Shown: positions 1 through 6,762, numbered from the stretch's first letter. The stretch: DNA of 21,174 nt from Actinomycetota bacterium (GCA_013812265.1 JACCTQ010000370.1:1-21174), one strand, 5' to 3'. A program made the numbers and translations. The notes: generated by a model from the letters alone, not told the origin.

Positions 1-2
1 AG

Positions 3-707
3 CGGGAGCTCGCCGGCACGGACAAGCGACTGACGCTGGAGCTCGGGGGCAAGGCCGCCAACATCATCTTCGACGACGCGGCGCTCGACCAGGCGATCGA
101 GGGGATCATCAACGGGATCTACTTCAACCAGGGGCACGTGTGCTGTGCCGGGTCGCGCCTGCTCGTCCAGGAATCGATCTCCGAGCCGCTCATCGAGAAG
201 CTGAAGAAGCGCTTGACGACGCTTCGGGTCGGGGATCCCCTCGACAAGAACACGGACATCGGCGCGATCAACTCGAAGCAGCAGCTGGATCAGATCAAGG
301 AGCTCGTCGCCTCCGGCGAGGAGGAAGGCGCGCAGATCTACCAGCCGCCCTGCCGACTGCCCGAGCGCGGGTATTGGTTCGCCCCGACGATCTTCACCGA
401 CGTCGCGCAGAGCTACCGCATCGCGCAGGAGGAGATCTTCGGGCCCGTGCTCTCCGTTCTGACCTTTCGGACGCCGGACGAGGCCGTCGAGAAGGCCAAC
501 AACACCCCCTACGGTCTATCGGCCGGCGTGTGGACGGAGAAGGGCTCGCGCATCCTCTCGGTGGCAAGTCGGCTCAGGGCAGGCGTGGTGTGGGCCAACA
601 CGTTCAACCGTTTCGATCCGGCTTCGCCCTTCGGCGGCTACAAGGAGTCGGGCTTCGGCCGCGAAGGTGGCCTGCACGGCCTGGAGCCCTACCTGACCTT
701 CGAGTGA
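3..707 (+). CDS. Aldehyde dehydrogenase, 3' part (5' end outside window)
   Basis: This is the C-terminal half of an NAD(P)-dependent aldehyde dehydrogenase, which oxidises an aldehyde to its carboxylate in the cytoplasm. The open frame enters from the window edge at base 3. It shows the family's catalytic-base motif LELGGK (Glu at visible residue 13) and then GHVCCAGSR. By alignment with human ALDH2, the first Cys (codon 141-143) is the nucleophile. Further family blocks follow: the EEIFGPVL motif (residues 143-150), NNTPYGLSAGVWT, and the C-terminal PFGGYKESGFGREGG. The end is normal, with a TGA at 705-707. The usual Gln before the Cys motif is His here, a mild variant. Substrate cannot be read from the sequence. 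A second, shorter homologue follows 154 bp downstream on the same strand, so the two may act together. Confidence 0.93.
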   Translation, partial: RELAGTDKRLTLELGGKAANIIFDDAALDQAIEGIINGIYFNQGHVCCAGSRLLVQESISEPLIEKLKKRLTTLRVGDPLDKNTDIGAINSKQQLDQIKELVASGEEEGAQIYQPPCRLPERGYWFAPTIFTDVAQSYRIAQEEIFGPVLSVLTFRTPDEAVEKANNTPYGLSAGVWTEKGSRILSVASRLRAGVVWANTFNRFDPASPFGGYKESGFGREGGLHGLEPYLTFE

Positions 708-861
708 CCGCGACAACCCACACCCCCACCCGGGTGGGGACCTATCCACCCGCCACCCACGGCCGACCGTACCGCGGAAATGCACGCGCGATGCGCACGC
801 TTTGCGCCGAGTTGGTGCCAAATTCTCCCGAGGCGGCTTCGCGGCTGCGCAGAGGAAGCTC

Positions 862-1659
862 TTGAGCCGGCTCCCCGTTCGCAAGACCTACAAGCTGTAT
901 ATCGGCGGGGCGTTCCCCCGCTCCGAATCCGGGCGCACCTACATCGCGGATGGTCAGAACGTCGCGCGCGCCTCCCGCAAGGACCTCCGGGACGCGGTCC
1001 GCGCTGCCCGGTCGGCTCAGCCGAAGTGGGCGGCAATGACGGCCTACAACCGGGGCCAGGTGATCTACCGGATCGCGGAGATGATGGAGGCTCGGGATGC
1101 GGAGTTCGGCGAGCTCTGCTCGGGCCGAAAGGAGGTCGAGCGCTCGATCGACCGGCTCGTCTGGTACGCAGGCTGGGCCGACAAGCTCGTGCAGCTGCTC
1201 GGCTCGGCGAATCCCGTAGCCGGCCCCTACTTCAACTTCACCGTGCCCGAGCCGACTGGGGTGGTCGGCATCCTGGCGCCCGAGGAGCCTTCGCTCGCCG
1301 GCCTCGTGTCTCGCCTGGCGCCAGCCGTCGTGGGGGGAAACACGGTTGTGCTCGTCGCAGGCGAAAAATCGCCGCTCGCCGCCATCGAGCTTGCCGAGGT
1401 GCTCGCCACATCGGACGTTCCGGGGGGTGTCGTGAACATCCTCACCGGCTTTCGGAACGAGCTATCTCCGTGGCTCGCGGGTCACATGGACGTGAACGCA
1501 CTAGATCTGACCGGCGCGGACGGCGAGATCGCGGAGCTCGAACGCTTGGCTGCAGAGAACGTGAAGCGCGTCTCCCGTGGGGCCGTGGACGACCAGAGCC
1601 CGTGGGAGATCGCGGCTTTTCTGGAGCTCAAGACCGTCTGGCACCCGATCGGCGTGTGA
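862..1659 (+). CDS. Truncated, active-site-degenerate aldehyde dehydrogenase homologue
   Basis: This 265-residue protein resembles only the N-terminal NAD-binding half of aldehyde dehydrogenases, which are normally about 480 residues. Recognisable blocks are KLYIGGAFPRSESGR (11-25), the NAD-fold strand GVVGILAPEEP (133-143), APAVVGGNTVVLVAGEKSPL (153-172) and VPGGVVNILTG (186-196). The usual PWNFP is APEEP, so the oxyanion-hole Asn is absent. The usual Lys of the KPAE motif is replaced by Val-Ala-Gly-Glu. The Glu and Cys catalytic motifs are missing altogether, replaced by a tail of about 45 residues of unclear origin. It is therefore unlikely to be an enzyme alone. The TTG at 862 is preferred because AGAGG sits 6 nt upstream (851-855). 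An in-frame TTG at 802 would add 20 residues. No broken remainder of the gene is visible downstream, so this looks like a real short protein. It could be a partner subunit of the upstream enzyme (inference). Confidence 0.8.
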   Translation: MSRLPVRKTYKLYIGGAFPRSESGRTYIADGQNVARASRKDLRDAVRAARSAQPKWAAMTAYNRGQVIYRIAEMMEARDAEFGELCSGRKEVERSIDRLVWYAGWADKLVQLLGSANPVAGPYFNFTVPEPTGVVGILAPEEPSLAGLVSRLAPAVVGGNTVVLVAGEKSPLAAIELAEVLATSDVPGGVVNILTGFRNELSPWLAGHMDVNALDLTGADGEIAELERLAAENVKRVSRGAVDDQSPWEIAAFLELKTVWHPIGV

Positions 1660-1740
1660 ATCACCCGGCGTCCTTGCCTCACGCCGCGTAGCTACGCCGA
1701 CGGCGAAGCGCCACTCTGAGACAGGTTCTGATCAGGCGGC

Positions 1741-3342
1741 CTACCTGCGCGGGGTCGTCGCGAAGATCGCCTGTTTGAACGTCGTTGCGGTCCGCGGCGA
1801 TGCCAGGGAGAACACCGGCACCGGCCGGCCGGTGGAGAACGACGTCGAGATGTAGTCGCCGAGCATCCGGCCGCTCCGGGTGTCGGCGATCCAGGAAAGC
1901 TCCATCGAGCGAGCGGTGAGACGCTGCGGCCGGCTCCACGTGGCTCCCCCGTCTGTCGAGGAGACCAGCTGCACGTCGAACCTGGAGCCGGCGTGCGAGT
2001 GGTAGGCGAGGGCCAGGCGGGCGCGCGCTCCCGAGGTGGTCGGATCGACTCCCAGGCCAGGGATGATCCGGCCAACGGTCGAGCTGGTGCCGCCGAGCGG
2101 GACGCGGGTCGGTGGAGCCCAGGATGCCCCGTCCGGTGACGACGTGAACGCAAGGTCGTTGAAAGTGCACGTAGGTCGGAAGCGGCACGTGTGCCAGCTC
2201 GCGTAGAGCGTCCCGCTGGCGTCGACCTCGACGGAAGGGAGCGCCGGGGCCCGGAACTCGGTGACACGCGCTGCGGTCAGCGGAGTCACCGTCACGGAGC
2301 CGGAAAACGTCGCGCCGCCGTCGGTCGAGCGCGAGGCTGCGATCCCGCTCCTGTTCACGTGGACGACGACGAGCGTGCCGTCCGGTCGCACGACCGGCTG
2401 GGCACCGGATACTTCATGCGGCTGCGACCCCGGGGCGAGAGGGCTCGCGGCCGTCGACCATCTGAGACCGCCGTCGGTGGATGTCTGCGTGGCGAGTCGC
2501 TCCCCGCGTACATCCGTATAGGACAAGTAGCAGCGGCCGAAGAACCGGCTGGCCGGCCAGCTGTCGCACGCGATCCATTCCTTGTCGTAGGCGAGGTCTC
2601 CACCCACCGTGCGGGCCGCGGTCACCGGCAAGCTCCAATTCACTCCGTCCGCCGAGCGACTCACCAGTAGCTCGGTGAGGTTCTCTGACACACCCAGGGA
2701 CGCGATCAGCCACACGCCGTGGGCGGCGTCGTAGGCGACGGCGGGGTCGCTGACGACGTCGTGGATGCCTGACGGCGACGTGAAGAGGGTCAGACCCGGC
2801 AGGAAGCCCGAGCGCCACGTCCGGCCACCATCCGAGGAGGTCGCGAACCCGATGCCGGATGCACCTCCGCCGAGGAAGCGACCGCTCTGAAAGGCCGTGA
2901 CGATCGTCCGTTCGAACGAGAAGCTGTCCGGTTCGACCTGCGTCTCGTGCTGGCTGTTCCGGTTCCGGTACGGATCGCGGCCGAGCTGCACGCTCACGAC
3001 CTCGCAGTCGGCGGCCACGCGGTCGATGGCCTCCGCGTTGACGATATCGCGTCCCGGGCCGCAGGCCACGCGGTCGGGCGCGGCATCCGCCTGGACGGCC
3101 AGCCGGTCGTCTCCGAGCCCTCCGGACACCGAGTCGCGTCCCGAGCCGGCGTGGATGAGGTCGTCGCCGGCGTTCCCGCTCAACCGGTCGTTGCCTGCGA
3201 GTCCGTAGATCTCGTCAGCGCGGGAGCCGCCGTTCAGGCGGTCCGCGCCCTGCGTGCCGGTGATCGTCGCCGCCGCCCCGGCCCCGCTCCACGCAGTCGC
3301 CAGGAGAAGCGGCAGGAGCGCGCAGGTCGACAGACGCCGCAT
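1741..3342 (-). CDS. Secreted protein with RTX-like calcium repeats and sialidase-type Asp-box propeller
   Basis: This 533-residue protein is predicted to be exported. Residues 1-24 form a signal peptide (MRR start, Leu/Ala core, AGAA end). Residues 28-82 hold glycine-aspartate nonapeptide-like repeats such as GNDRLSG and GDDLIHAG, which bind calcium in RTX proteins. A Cys-containing DRVACGPGRDIV / DRVAADCE segment (90-113) follows. The rest carries six Asp boxes, at about 169, 230, 288, 339, 402 and 462 (for example STDGGATWS), as in six-bladed sialidase/BNR propellers. I cannot identify a sialidase arginine triad or nucleophilic Tyr, so glycosidase activity is unproven; adhesion or glycan binding is equally possible. 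The gene ends convergently with the ALDH-like gene, 81 bp away. A TACCTT lies 6 nt before the ATG with no Shine-Dalgarno, which suggests a leaderless transcript. Confidence 0.85.
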   Translation of the reverse strand: MRRLSTCALLPLLLATAWSGAGAAATITGTQGADRLNGGSRADEIYGLAGNDRLSGNAGDDLIHAGSGRDSVSGGLGDDRLAVQADAAPDRVACGPGRDIVNAEAIDRVAADCEVVSVQLGRDPYRNRNSQHETQVEPDSFSFERTIVTAFQSGRFLGGGASGIGFATSSDGGRTWRSGFLPGLTLFTSPSGIHDVVSDPAVAYDAAHGVWLIASLGVSENLTELLVSRSADGVNWSLPVTAARTVGGDLAYDKEWIACDSWPASRFFGRCYLSYTDVRGERLATQTSTDGGLRWSTAASPLAPGSQPHEVSGAQPVVRPDGTLVVVHVNRSGIAASRSTDGGATFSGSVTVTPLTAARVTEFRAPALPSVEVDASGTLYASWHTCRFRPTCTFNDLAFTSSPDGASWAPPTRVPLGGTSSTVGRIIPGLGVDPTTSGARARLALAYHSHAGSRFDVQLVSSTDGGATWSRPQRLTARSMELSWIADTRSGRMLGDYISTSFSTGRPVPVFSLASPRTATTFKQAIFATTPRR

Positions 3343-3348
3343 CGGACC

Positions 3349-3354
3349 AAGGTA
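3349..3354 (-). promoter_or_regulatory. -10 element for the secreted Asp-box protein gene
   Basis: Reading the minus strand, TACCTT fits the TAnnnT pattern and ends 6 nt before the ATG at 3342. No Shine-Dalgarno lies between them, so transcription probably starts at or next to the start codon. No good -35 box is visible. The assignment is by pattern only. Confidence 0.4.
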
Positions 3355-3359
3355 GCCGG

Positions 3360-3388
3360 TTCCACCGGAAGCCAGCGGGCGATAGCAT
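3360..3388 (+). promoter_or_regulatory. Promoter for the TrpC-like gene
   Basis: A -35-like TTCCAC (3360-3365) and a -10-like TAGCAT (3383-3388) are separated by exactly 17 bp. The -10 ends 10 nt before the ATG at 3399, leaving almost no 5' leader and no Shine-Dalgarno. A closely similar TTCCAT / 17 bp / TACACT arrangement precedes the nuclease gene at 17124, which supports this reading. It lies within a 56-bp divergent intergenic region, so it overlaps the opposing promoter. Confidence 0.5.
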
Positions 3389-3398
3389 CTTCTGACCG

Positions 3399-3989
3399 AT
3401 GAGAGCGCGAGCGCTCAGCCAGGCGATCTCTGAGGGTGATGGGATCTCGGTGCTCGTCCCGGTTCGGACCATCGACGAAGCTCGAGCCGCCGAGGCGCAG
3501 GGAGCCGAGGGAATCGTTCTGCATGCGCCGCTCGATGACGTTCGCGCTGCAACGTCGCTCCCCGTCCTGTGGGGAGAAGAGGGTTCGCTGGACGGCGCCC
3601 ACCGGGCGGAAGCCGATGCGTGCCTGCTCGCCGTGGAGCACTACGGCGACGACGGTGACGCCCTGGCCAGACTGCACGCCGAGGCGGAGCAGCTCGGTCT
3701 CGAGTGCGTGATCGACGTGAGGCACGAGGGAGAGCTGGAGCTTGCCCTCGAGCGTCTCGACCCCGAGATCTTCCTGCTCTCGGAGCGAGGCTCCGACGAG
3801 ACCGACGACCCGATCGGGCACGTCCTCGACCTCCTTCCGGATGTTCCCGCCGGCAAGCTGGCGATCGCCCAGGTCGCCATCGACTCCCGGGAGCAGGTCG
3901 TCGCATTGGAGCGCGCCGGGATCGATGCGGTCATCGTTCCCCCTGGCGACGTGGCCGCCCTCGTCGGGGGCTCACCCCCCGAGGTCTAA
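3399..3989 (+). CDS. Indole-3-glycerol-phosphate synthase (TrpC)-like barrel without catalytic residues
   Basis: This 196-residue cytoplasmic protein reads as a shortened TrpC-type (beta/alpha)8 barrel. True TrpC closes the indole ring in tryptophan synthesis and is about 260 residues. The homologous segments are GISVLVPVRTIDEA (15-28), LPVLWGEEG (54-62), AEADACLLAVEHYGDD (71-86), LGLECVIDVRHEGELELAL (99-117), and AIAQVAIDSREQVVALERAGIDAVIV (155-180). In real TrpC the LPVL strand is followed by RKDF, carrying the catalytic Lys. That Lys is absent here. The catalytic Glu of the LVEV strand is Asp106, the NNR motif is replaced by LSERGS, and the SESG phosphate loop is AQVA. The N-terminal substrate-binding segment is also missing. 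Tryptophan synthesis is therefore unlikely, and the present role is unknown. No trp neighbours are visible. Confidence 0.7.
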   Translation: MRARALSQAISEGDGISVLVPVRTIDEARAAEAQGAEGIVLHAPLDDVRAATSLPVLWGEEGSLDGAHRAEADACLLAVEHYGDDGDALARLHAEAEQLGLECVIDVRHEGELELALERLDPEIFLLSERGSDETDDPIGHVLDLLPDVPAGKLAIAQVAIDSREQVVALERAGIDAVIVPPGDVAALVGGSPPEV

Positions 3990-3990
3990 G

Positions 3991-4035
3991 GCGATTGCTT
4001 CGCAATCCCCTAGTAGAAAACCGATCACATAGGGG
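3991..4035 (+). repeat. Two-hairpin palindromic segment before the glycosyltransferase
   Basis: Directly after the TrpC-like stop codon lies a 6-bp hairpin GATTGC-TTC-GCAATC (3993-3998 with 4002-4007). A longer-range inverted repeat follows, CCCCTA (4007-4012) with TAGGGG (4030-4035), around an unusually A-rich 17-nt loop. It has no T-run, so it does not resemble a standard intrinsic terminator. The base composition differs from the GC-rich surroundings. The only in-frame start of the next gene (TTG at 3995) lies inside the first hairpin. The GATT..GC/GC..AATC core recurs in the palindrome inside polA, which suggests a dispersed repeat family (inference). Confidence 0.5.
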
Positions 4036-5572
4036 CAGGGAGAGCAGGTGGGGCGGCCCCAAGGCGGCTCTGCTGGCGATCCTCGGTCTAGCTGGTGTTC
4101 TCCGCCTCGTCGGGATCCAGTACGGGCTGCCGTTCCCTCTGCTGAACCCCGACGAGCAGAGCATCGTTCCGCGGGCCTGGCGGATGGTGCACGGCGCAGG
4201 CCCTGATCCGGGCTGGTTCGACTACCCGACGCTCGTCCTCTACGTCCTGGCCCCTTTCCAGACGTGGCAAAGGGAGCCCTCGTACCTCGACGCCAGGCTC
4301 GTTGTCGTTGCCCTGGGGCTGGCGTCGGTCGCTGCGACCTGGTGGCTCGGCGTCCGTGCATATGGGCTCGTCGCGGGCGCGATCGGCGCGACATGCGTCG
4401 CCGTTGCGACGACGCATGTCGCTTACTCGCACATCGCCGTCACCGATGTGCCCCTCACTCTGGCCATGGCCGCCTCGCTCGCCCTGATGGTCTCCGGCCG
4501 CCTGGAGCTCGCGGGTGTGGCGGCGGGGCTCGCGATGGGTGCGAAGTACCCGGGAGCCTTCCTCCTCGTTCCGCTCGCTATCGCGGGCTGGCGGCAGTGG
4601 TGGCGCCTCGCGCTCGCCGCCGCGCTCGCCGCTGTCGCATTTCTTGCCACGAGCCCCTATCTCGTCGTCCATCCCGGCGTGGCCCTGGATGATGTCCTGC
4701 GTGTCCAGCGGCTCGCCCGGGAGGGTTGGCTCGGGTTCGAGAACGACCACATTGCCCCGGTGGCGTTCGTCGACCGTCTGTGGGAAGGCATGGGGCCGGT
4801 GCTCGTTGTGGCTGCCGTGGGATTGGTCGCCGCGCTGGCGGCGCGCGGGCGCGCCGATCGAATCCTGGCGGCCTTCGTCATCCCGTACTTCCTGAACCTG
4901 CTCACGCTCGACGCCCACTTCGACCGCTACGTGCTTCCACTCGTGCCGGTTCTGGGCGTTCTCGCCGGCCGGCTGCGCACGATCGCACCCGTGACGCTCC
5001 TCCTGCTCGTAGTTCCCCTGACGTGGTCGATCCGCGACGTGCGCGAGCTCACGAAGACGGACACGCGGCTCCCGGCGCTCGCCTGGATCCAGGAAAACGT
5101 GCCGCCCGCCGCGACGATCGCGGCCGAATCGTCGACTCCTCCCCTGACCGGCTATCGCACCATACGGCTTGCGCTACCCCGGCCCGGGCGCGAGCCCGAC
5201 GAACGCCGCGACCTCGGCCGGCTCCGCTCCCTCGGGGTCGAGTACGTGCTCGTCACCGGGGCCGTCGCAGACCGCGTGCTGGGCGCGCGCGAGCAGTATC
5301 CAGATGAGTCGCAGTTCTACGACGACCTCGACGCGGAAGCGCGCCGGGTGTACCGCATCGAGCCCGAAGGCCGCTTCGCAGGCCCCTGGGTCGCGGTGTA
5401 TCGACTGAGCGCCAGCACTACCCGAAGAACGCGCTGGCGACCTGGTACCACTCGGCGGGGACGGTCTTCCGCTCGGCTGTCGCGTCGCGGAGCGAGACGT
5501 CGACGATGGTGTCACCGTGCAAGGCGGCCATGCGCCCGAACCGCTCCTCGTGGACGAGGTCGGCTGCCTTGA
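3995..5572 (+). CDS. GT39/ArnT-like multi-pass membrane glycosyltransferase
   Basis: This protein transfers sugars from a polyprenyl-phosphate donor at the outer membrane face, as proposed for the ArnT/PMT (GT-C) fold. Its first membrane helix (about 24-42) is followed by a periplasmic loop with an acidic pair, NPDEQ (Asp53-Glu54), and then FDYPTLVLYVLAPF. About ten hydrophobic helices follow, with family-like TDVPLTLAMA and GLAMGAKYPGAFLLVPLA segments, and a soluble C-terminal part. Both ends are doubtful. The first in-frame start is TTG 3995, inside a hairpin. A better-looking GTG at 4048, after AGGGAGAG, is out of frame by one base next to a CCCC run. At the 3' end, homology-like sequence stops near VAVYRLS (about 5410), but the frame runs on for about 50 Arg-rich residues opposite pfkA. 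Acceptor and donor cannot be named. Confidence 0.75.
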   Translation: MLRNPLVENRSHRGRESRWGGPKAALLAILGLAGVLRLVGIQYGLPFPLLNPDEQSIVPRAWRMVHGAGPDPGWFDYPTLVLYVLAPFQTWQREPSYLDARLVVVALGLASVAATWWLGVRAYGLVAGAIGATCVAVATTHVAYSHIAVTDVPLTLAMAASLALMVSGRLELAGVAAGLAMGAKYPGAFLLVPLAIAGWRQWWRLALAAALAAVAFLATSPYLVVHPGVALDDVLRVQRLAREGWLGFENDHIAPVAFVDRLWEGMGPVLVVAAVGLVAALAARGRADRILAAFVIPYFLNLLTLDAHFDRYVLPLVPVLGVLAGRLRTIAPVTLLLLVVPLTWSIRDVRELTKTDTRLPALAWIQENVPPAATIAAESSTPPLTGYRTIRLALPRPGREPDERRDLGRLRSLGVEYVLVTGAVADRVLGAREQYPDESQFYDDLDAEARRVYRIEPEGRFAGPWVAVYRLSASTTRRTRWRPGTTRRGRSSARLSRRGARRRRWCHRARRPCARTAPRGRGRLP

Positions 5573-6461
5573 GGCCGTACCGGGTCGCCAGCACGCGGTC
5601 CCGTGGAGTGGGCGACCCGCCGCGCTGGACGTGACCCAGCACGGTCACCCGGCTCTCGTACCCCGTCCGCTCTTCGATCTCGCGCGCCAGCACGTCACCG
5701 ACACCGCCGAGGCGAACGTGGCCGAACTGGTCTTCCCCCGCCTGAGCGACCGTGCGTCGCTCGCCGGACTCGTAGGTCAGCTCGTATCCCTCGGACACGA
5801 CGACGATCGAGAAGTCCTTACCGCGGTCGTGCCGCCTTCGAATCTCCGCGCAGGCGCGTTCGACCGTGACAGGCTCCTCGGGAATCAAGATCACGTCGGC
5901 GCCGCCGGCGATACCGCTCATGACTGCGATCCAACCGGTGTGACGGCCCATGACCTCGACGACCATCACTCGATTGTGCGACTCGGCGGTGGTGTGCAGC
6001 CGGTCGATGGCCTCGGTGGCGACGGTAACCGCCGTGTCGAAACCGAAGGTGTAGTCCGTCGCGGCCAGGTCGTTGTCGATCGTCTTCGGCACGCCGACGA
6101 CGGGAAGCTCGTGCTCGGAGTGGAGGGAGGCGGCGACGCCGAGCGTGTCCTCCCCGCCGATCGCTACGAGTGCATCCAAGCCCTGACGGCCGAAGTTGCG
6201 AAGTACCCGCTCGACCCCACCGTCGCTGCTGTACGGGTTCGTTCGCGACGTCCCGATGATCGTGCCGCCTCGCGGGAGGATGCCGGAGATCTCGCGAGGG
6301 CCAAGCGCCTGGAACTTTCCCTCCACGAGGCCCCGCCACCCCTCGCGGACGGCGACCACGTCATATCCGCGATCGAACGAGCGCCGGGCGACCGCACGGA
6401 TGACGGCATTGAGCCCGGGACAGTCGCCGCCGCCCGTCAGCACTCCGATCTGCTTGCTCAC
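5418..6461 (-). CDS. pfkA: 6-phosphofructokinase, pyrophosphate-type by active-site residues
   Basis: This 347-residue cytoplasmic enzyme phosphorylates fructose 6-phosphate to fructose 1,6-bisphosphate in glycolysis. The family motifs are all present: GGGDCPGLN (10-18), TIDNDLAATDYTFGFDTA (127-144, with the catalytic Asp129), MGRHTGWIA (171-179) and GHVQRGGSP (276-284). Phosphoryl donor choice in this family depends on two positions, E. coli 104 and 124. ATP enzymes have Gly at both, while PPi enzymes have Asp and Lys. Here the motifs are GGEDT (Asp105) and PKTIDND (Lys126), the PPi pair, so the reaction may be reversible and PPi-linked. The start is GTG 6461. No clear Shine-Dalgarno is visible. 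The 3' end overlaps the convergent glycosyltransferase frame by 155 bp. The symbol is given at family level; a PPi enzyme is often called pfp. Confidence 0.95.
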   Translation of the reverse strand: MSKQIGVLTGGGDCPGLNAVIRAVARRSFDRGYDVVAVREGWRGLVEGKFQALGPREISGILPRGGTIIGTSRTNPYSSDGGVERVLRNFGRQGLDALVAIGGEDTLGVAASLHSEHELPVVGVPKTIDNDLAATDYTFGFDTAVTVATEAIDRLHTTAESHNRVMVVEVMGRHTGWIAVMSGIAGGADVILIPEEPVTVERACAEIRRRHDRGKDFSIVVVSEGYELTYESGERRTVAQAGEDQFGHVRLGGVGDVLAREIEERTGYESRVTVLGHVQRGGSPTPRDRVLATRYGLKAADLVHEERFGRMAALHGDTIVDVSLRDATAERKTVPAEWYQVASAFFG

Positions 6462-6572
6462 CCCGTGGAGTCTCGCAGGTGGAGCGGCGGCGATCCGGGC
6501 GTCCGGGCGCGTACGATTGCCACTAGACGCTTGATCGGAAACCGGCGTGGGAATTTCCGATCTAGGGTCCAG

Positions 6573-6656
6573 GCCGAAGTGGCGGAATTGGCAGACGCGC
6601 TGGACTCAAAATCCAGTGCCCTTCGGGGCGTGTGGGTTCGATTCCCACCTTCGGCA
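6573..6656 (+). tRNA. tRNA-Leu (anticodon CAA)
   Basis: A complete class II tRNA folds from this segment. The acceptor stem is GCCGAAG (6573-6579) with CTTCGGC (6649-6655), and the discriminator base is A (6656). The anticodon stem CTGGA/TCCAG encloses the loop CTCAAAA, giving anticodon CAA (6607-6609), which reads UUG. The long variable arm TGCCCTTCGGGGCGT is typical of leucine tRNA. The T arm is GTGGG-TTCGATT-CCCAC. CCA is not encoded and must be added afterwards. A TACGAT at 6512-6517 is the best nearby -10 candidate, without a convincing -35. The livK promoter follows 45 bp downstream. Confidence 0.97.
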
Positions 6657-6700
6657 TCGCGTTCTCCCACCGTCGCCGGACGAGCTCTCGCCGCTTCCAC

Positions 6701-6729
6701 TTGAAACGGCGGGCCAGAGTCCGGATACT
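6701..6729 (+). promoter_or_regulatory. Promoter of the liv operon
   Basis: TTGAAA (6701-6706) and GATACT (6724-6729) lie 17 bp apart, a good match to a housekeeping sigma promoter. Transcription would start about 25 to 30 nt before the livK start, leaving room for its strong Shine-Dalgarno. It lies between the tRNA-Leu and livK, so the operon need not depend on tRNA read-through. Confidence 0.6.
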
Positions 6730-6762
6730 TCAGGGATTCACATCACTGACGGAGGAGGAATC

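Noticed and set aside
724..739. CCCCACCC/GGGTGGGG palindrome after the first aldehyde dehydrogenase, as a terminator
   Set aside because: It has no loop unless the stem is cut to 6 bp, and no T-run follows. Termination is possible but not supportable.
1686..1697. GCGTAGCTACGC palindrome between convergent genes, as a bidirectional terminator
   Set aside because: A real loop leaves only about 4 bp of stem and no T-rich flank.
6531..6568. TTGATC and TAGGGT as the tRNA-Leu promoter
   Set aside because: The spacing is 26 bp and the -10 would lie 4 nt before the mature tRNA, so transcription would start inside it.
5517..6704. 395-residue plus-strand open frame opposite pfkA
   Set aside because: It is the antisense of pfkA and runs through the tRNA. 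It has no ribosome site or recognisable domain.
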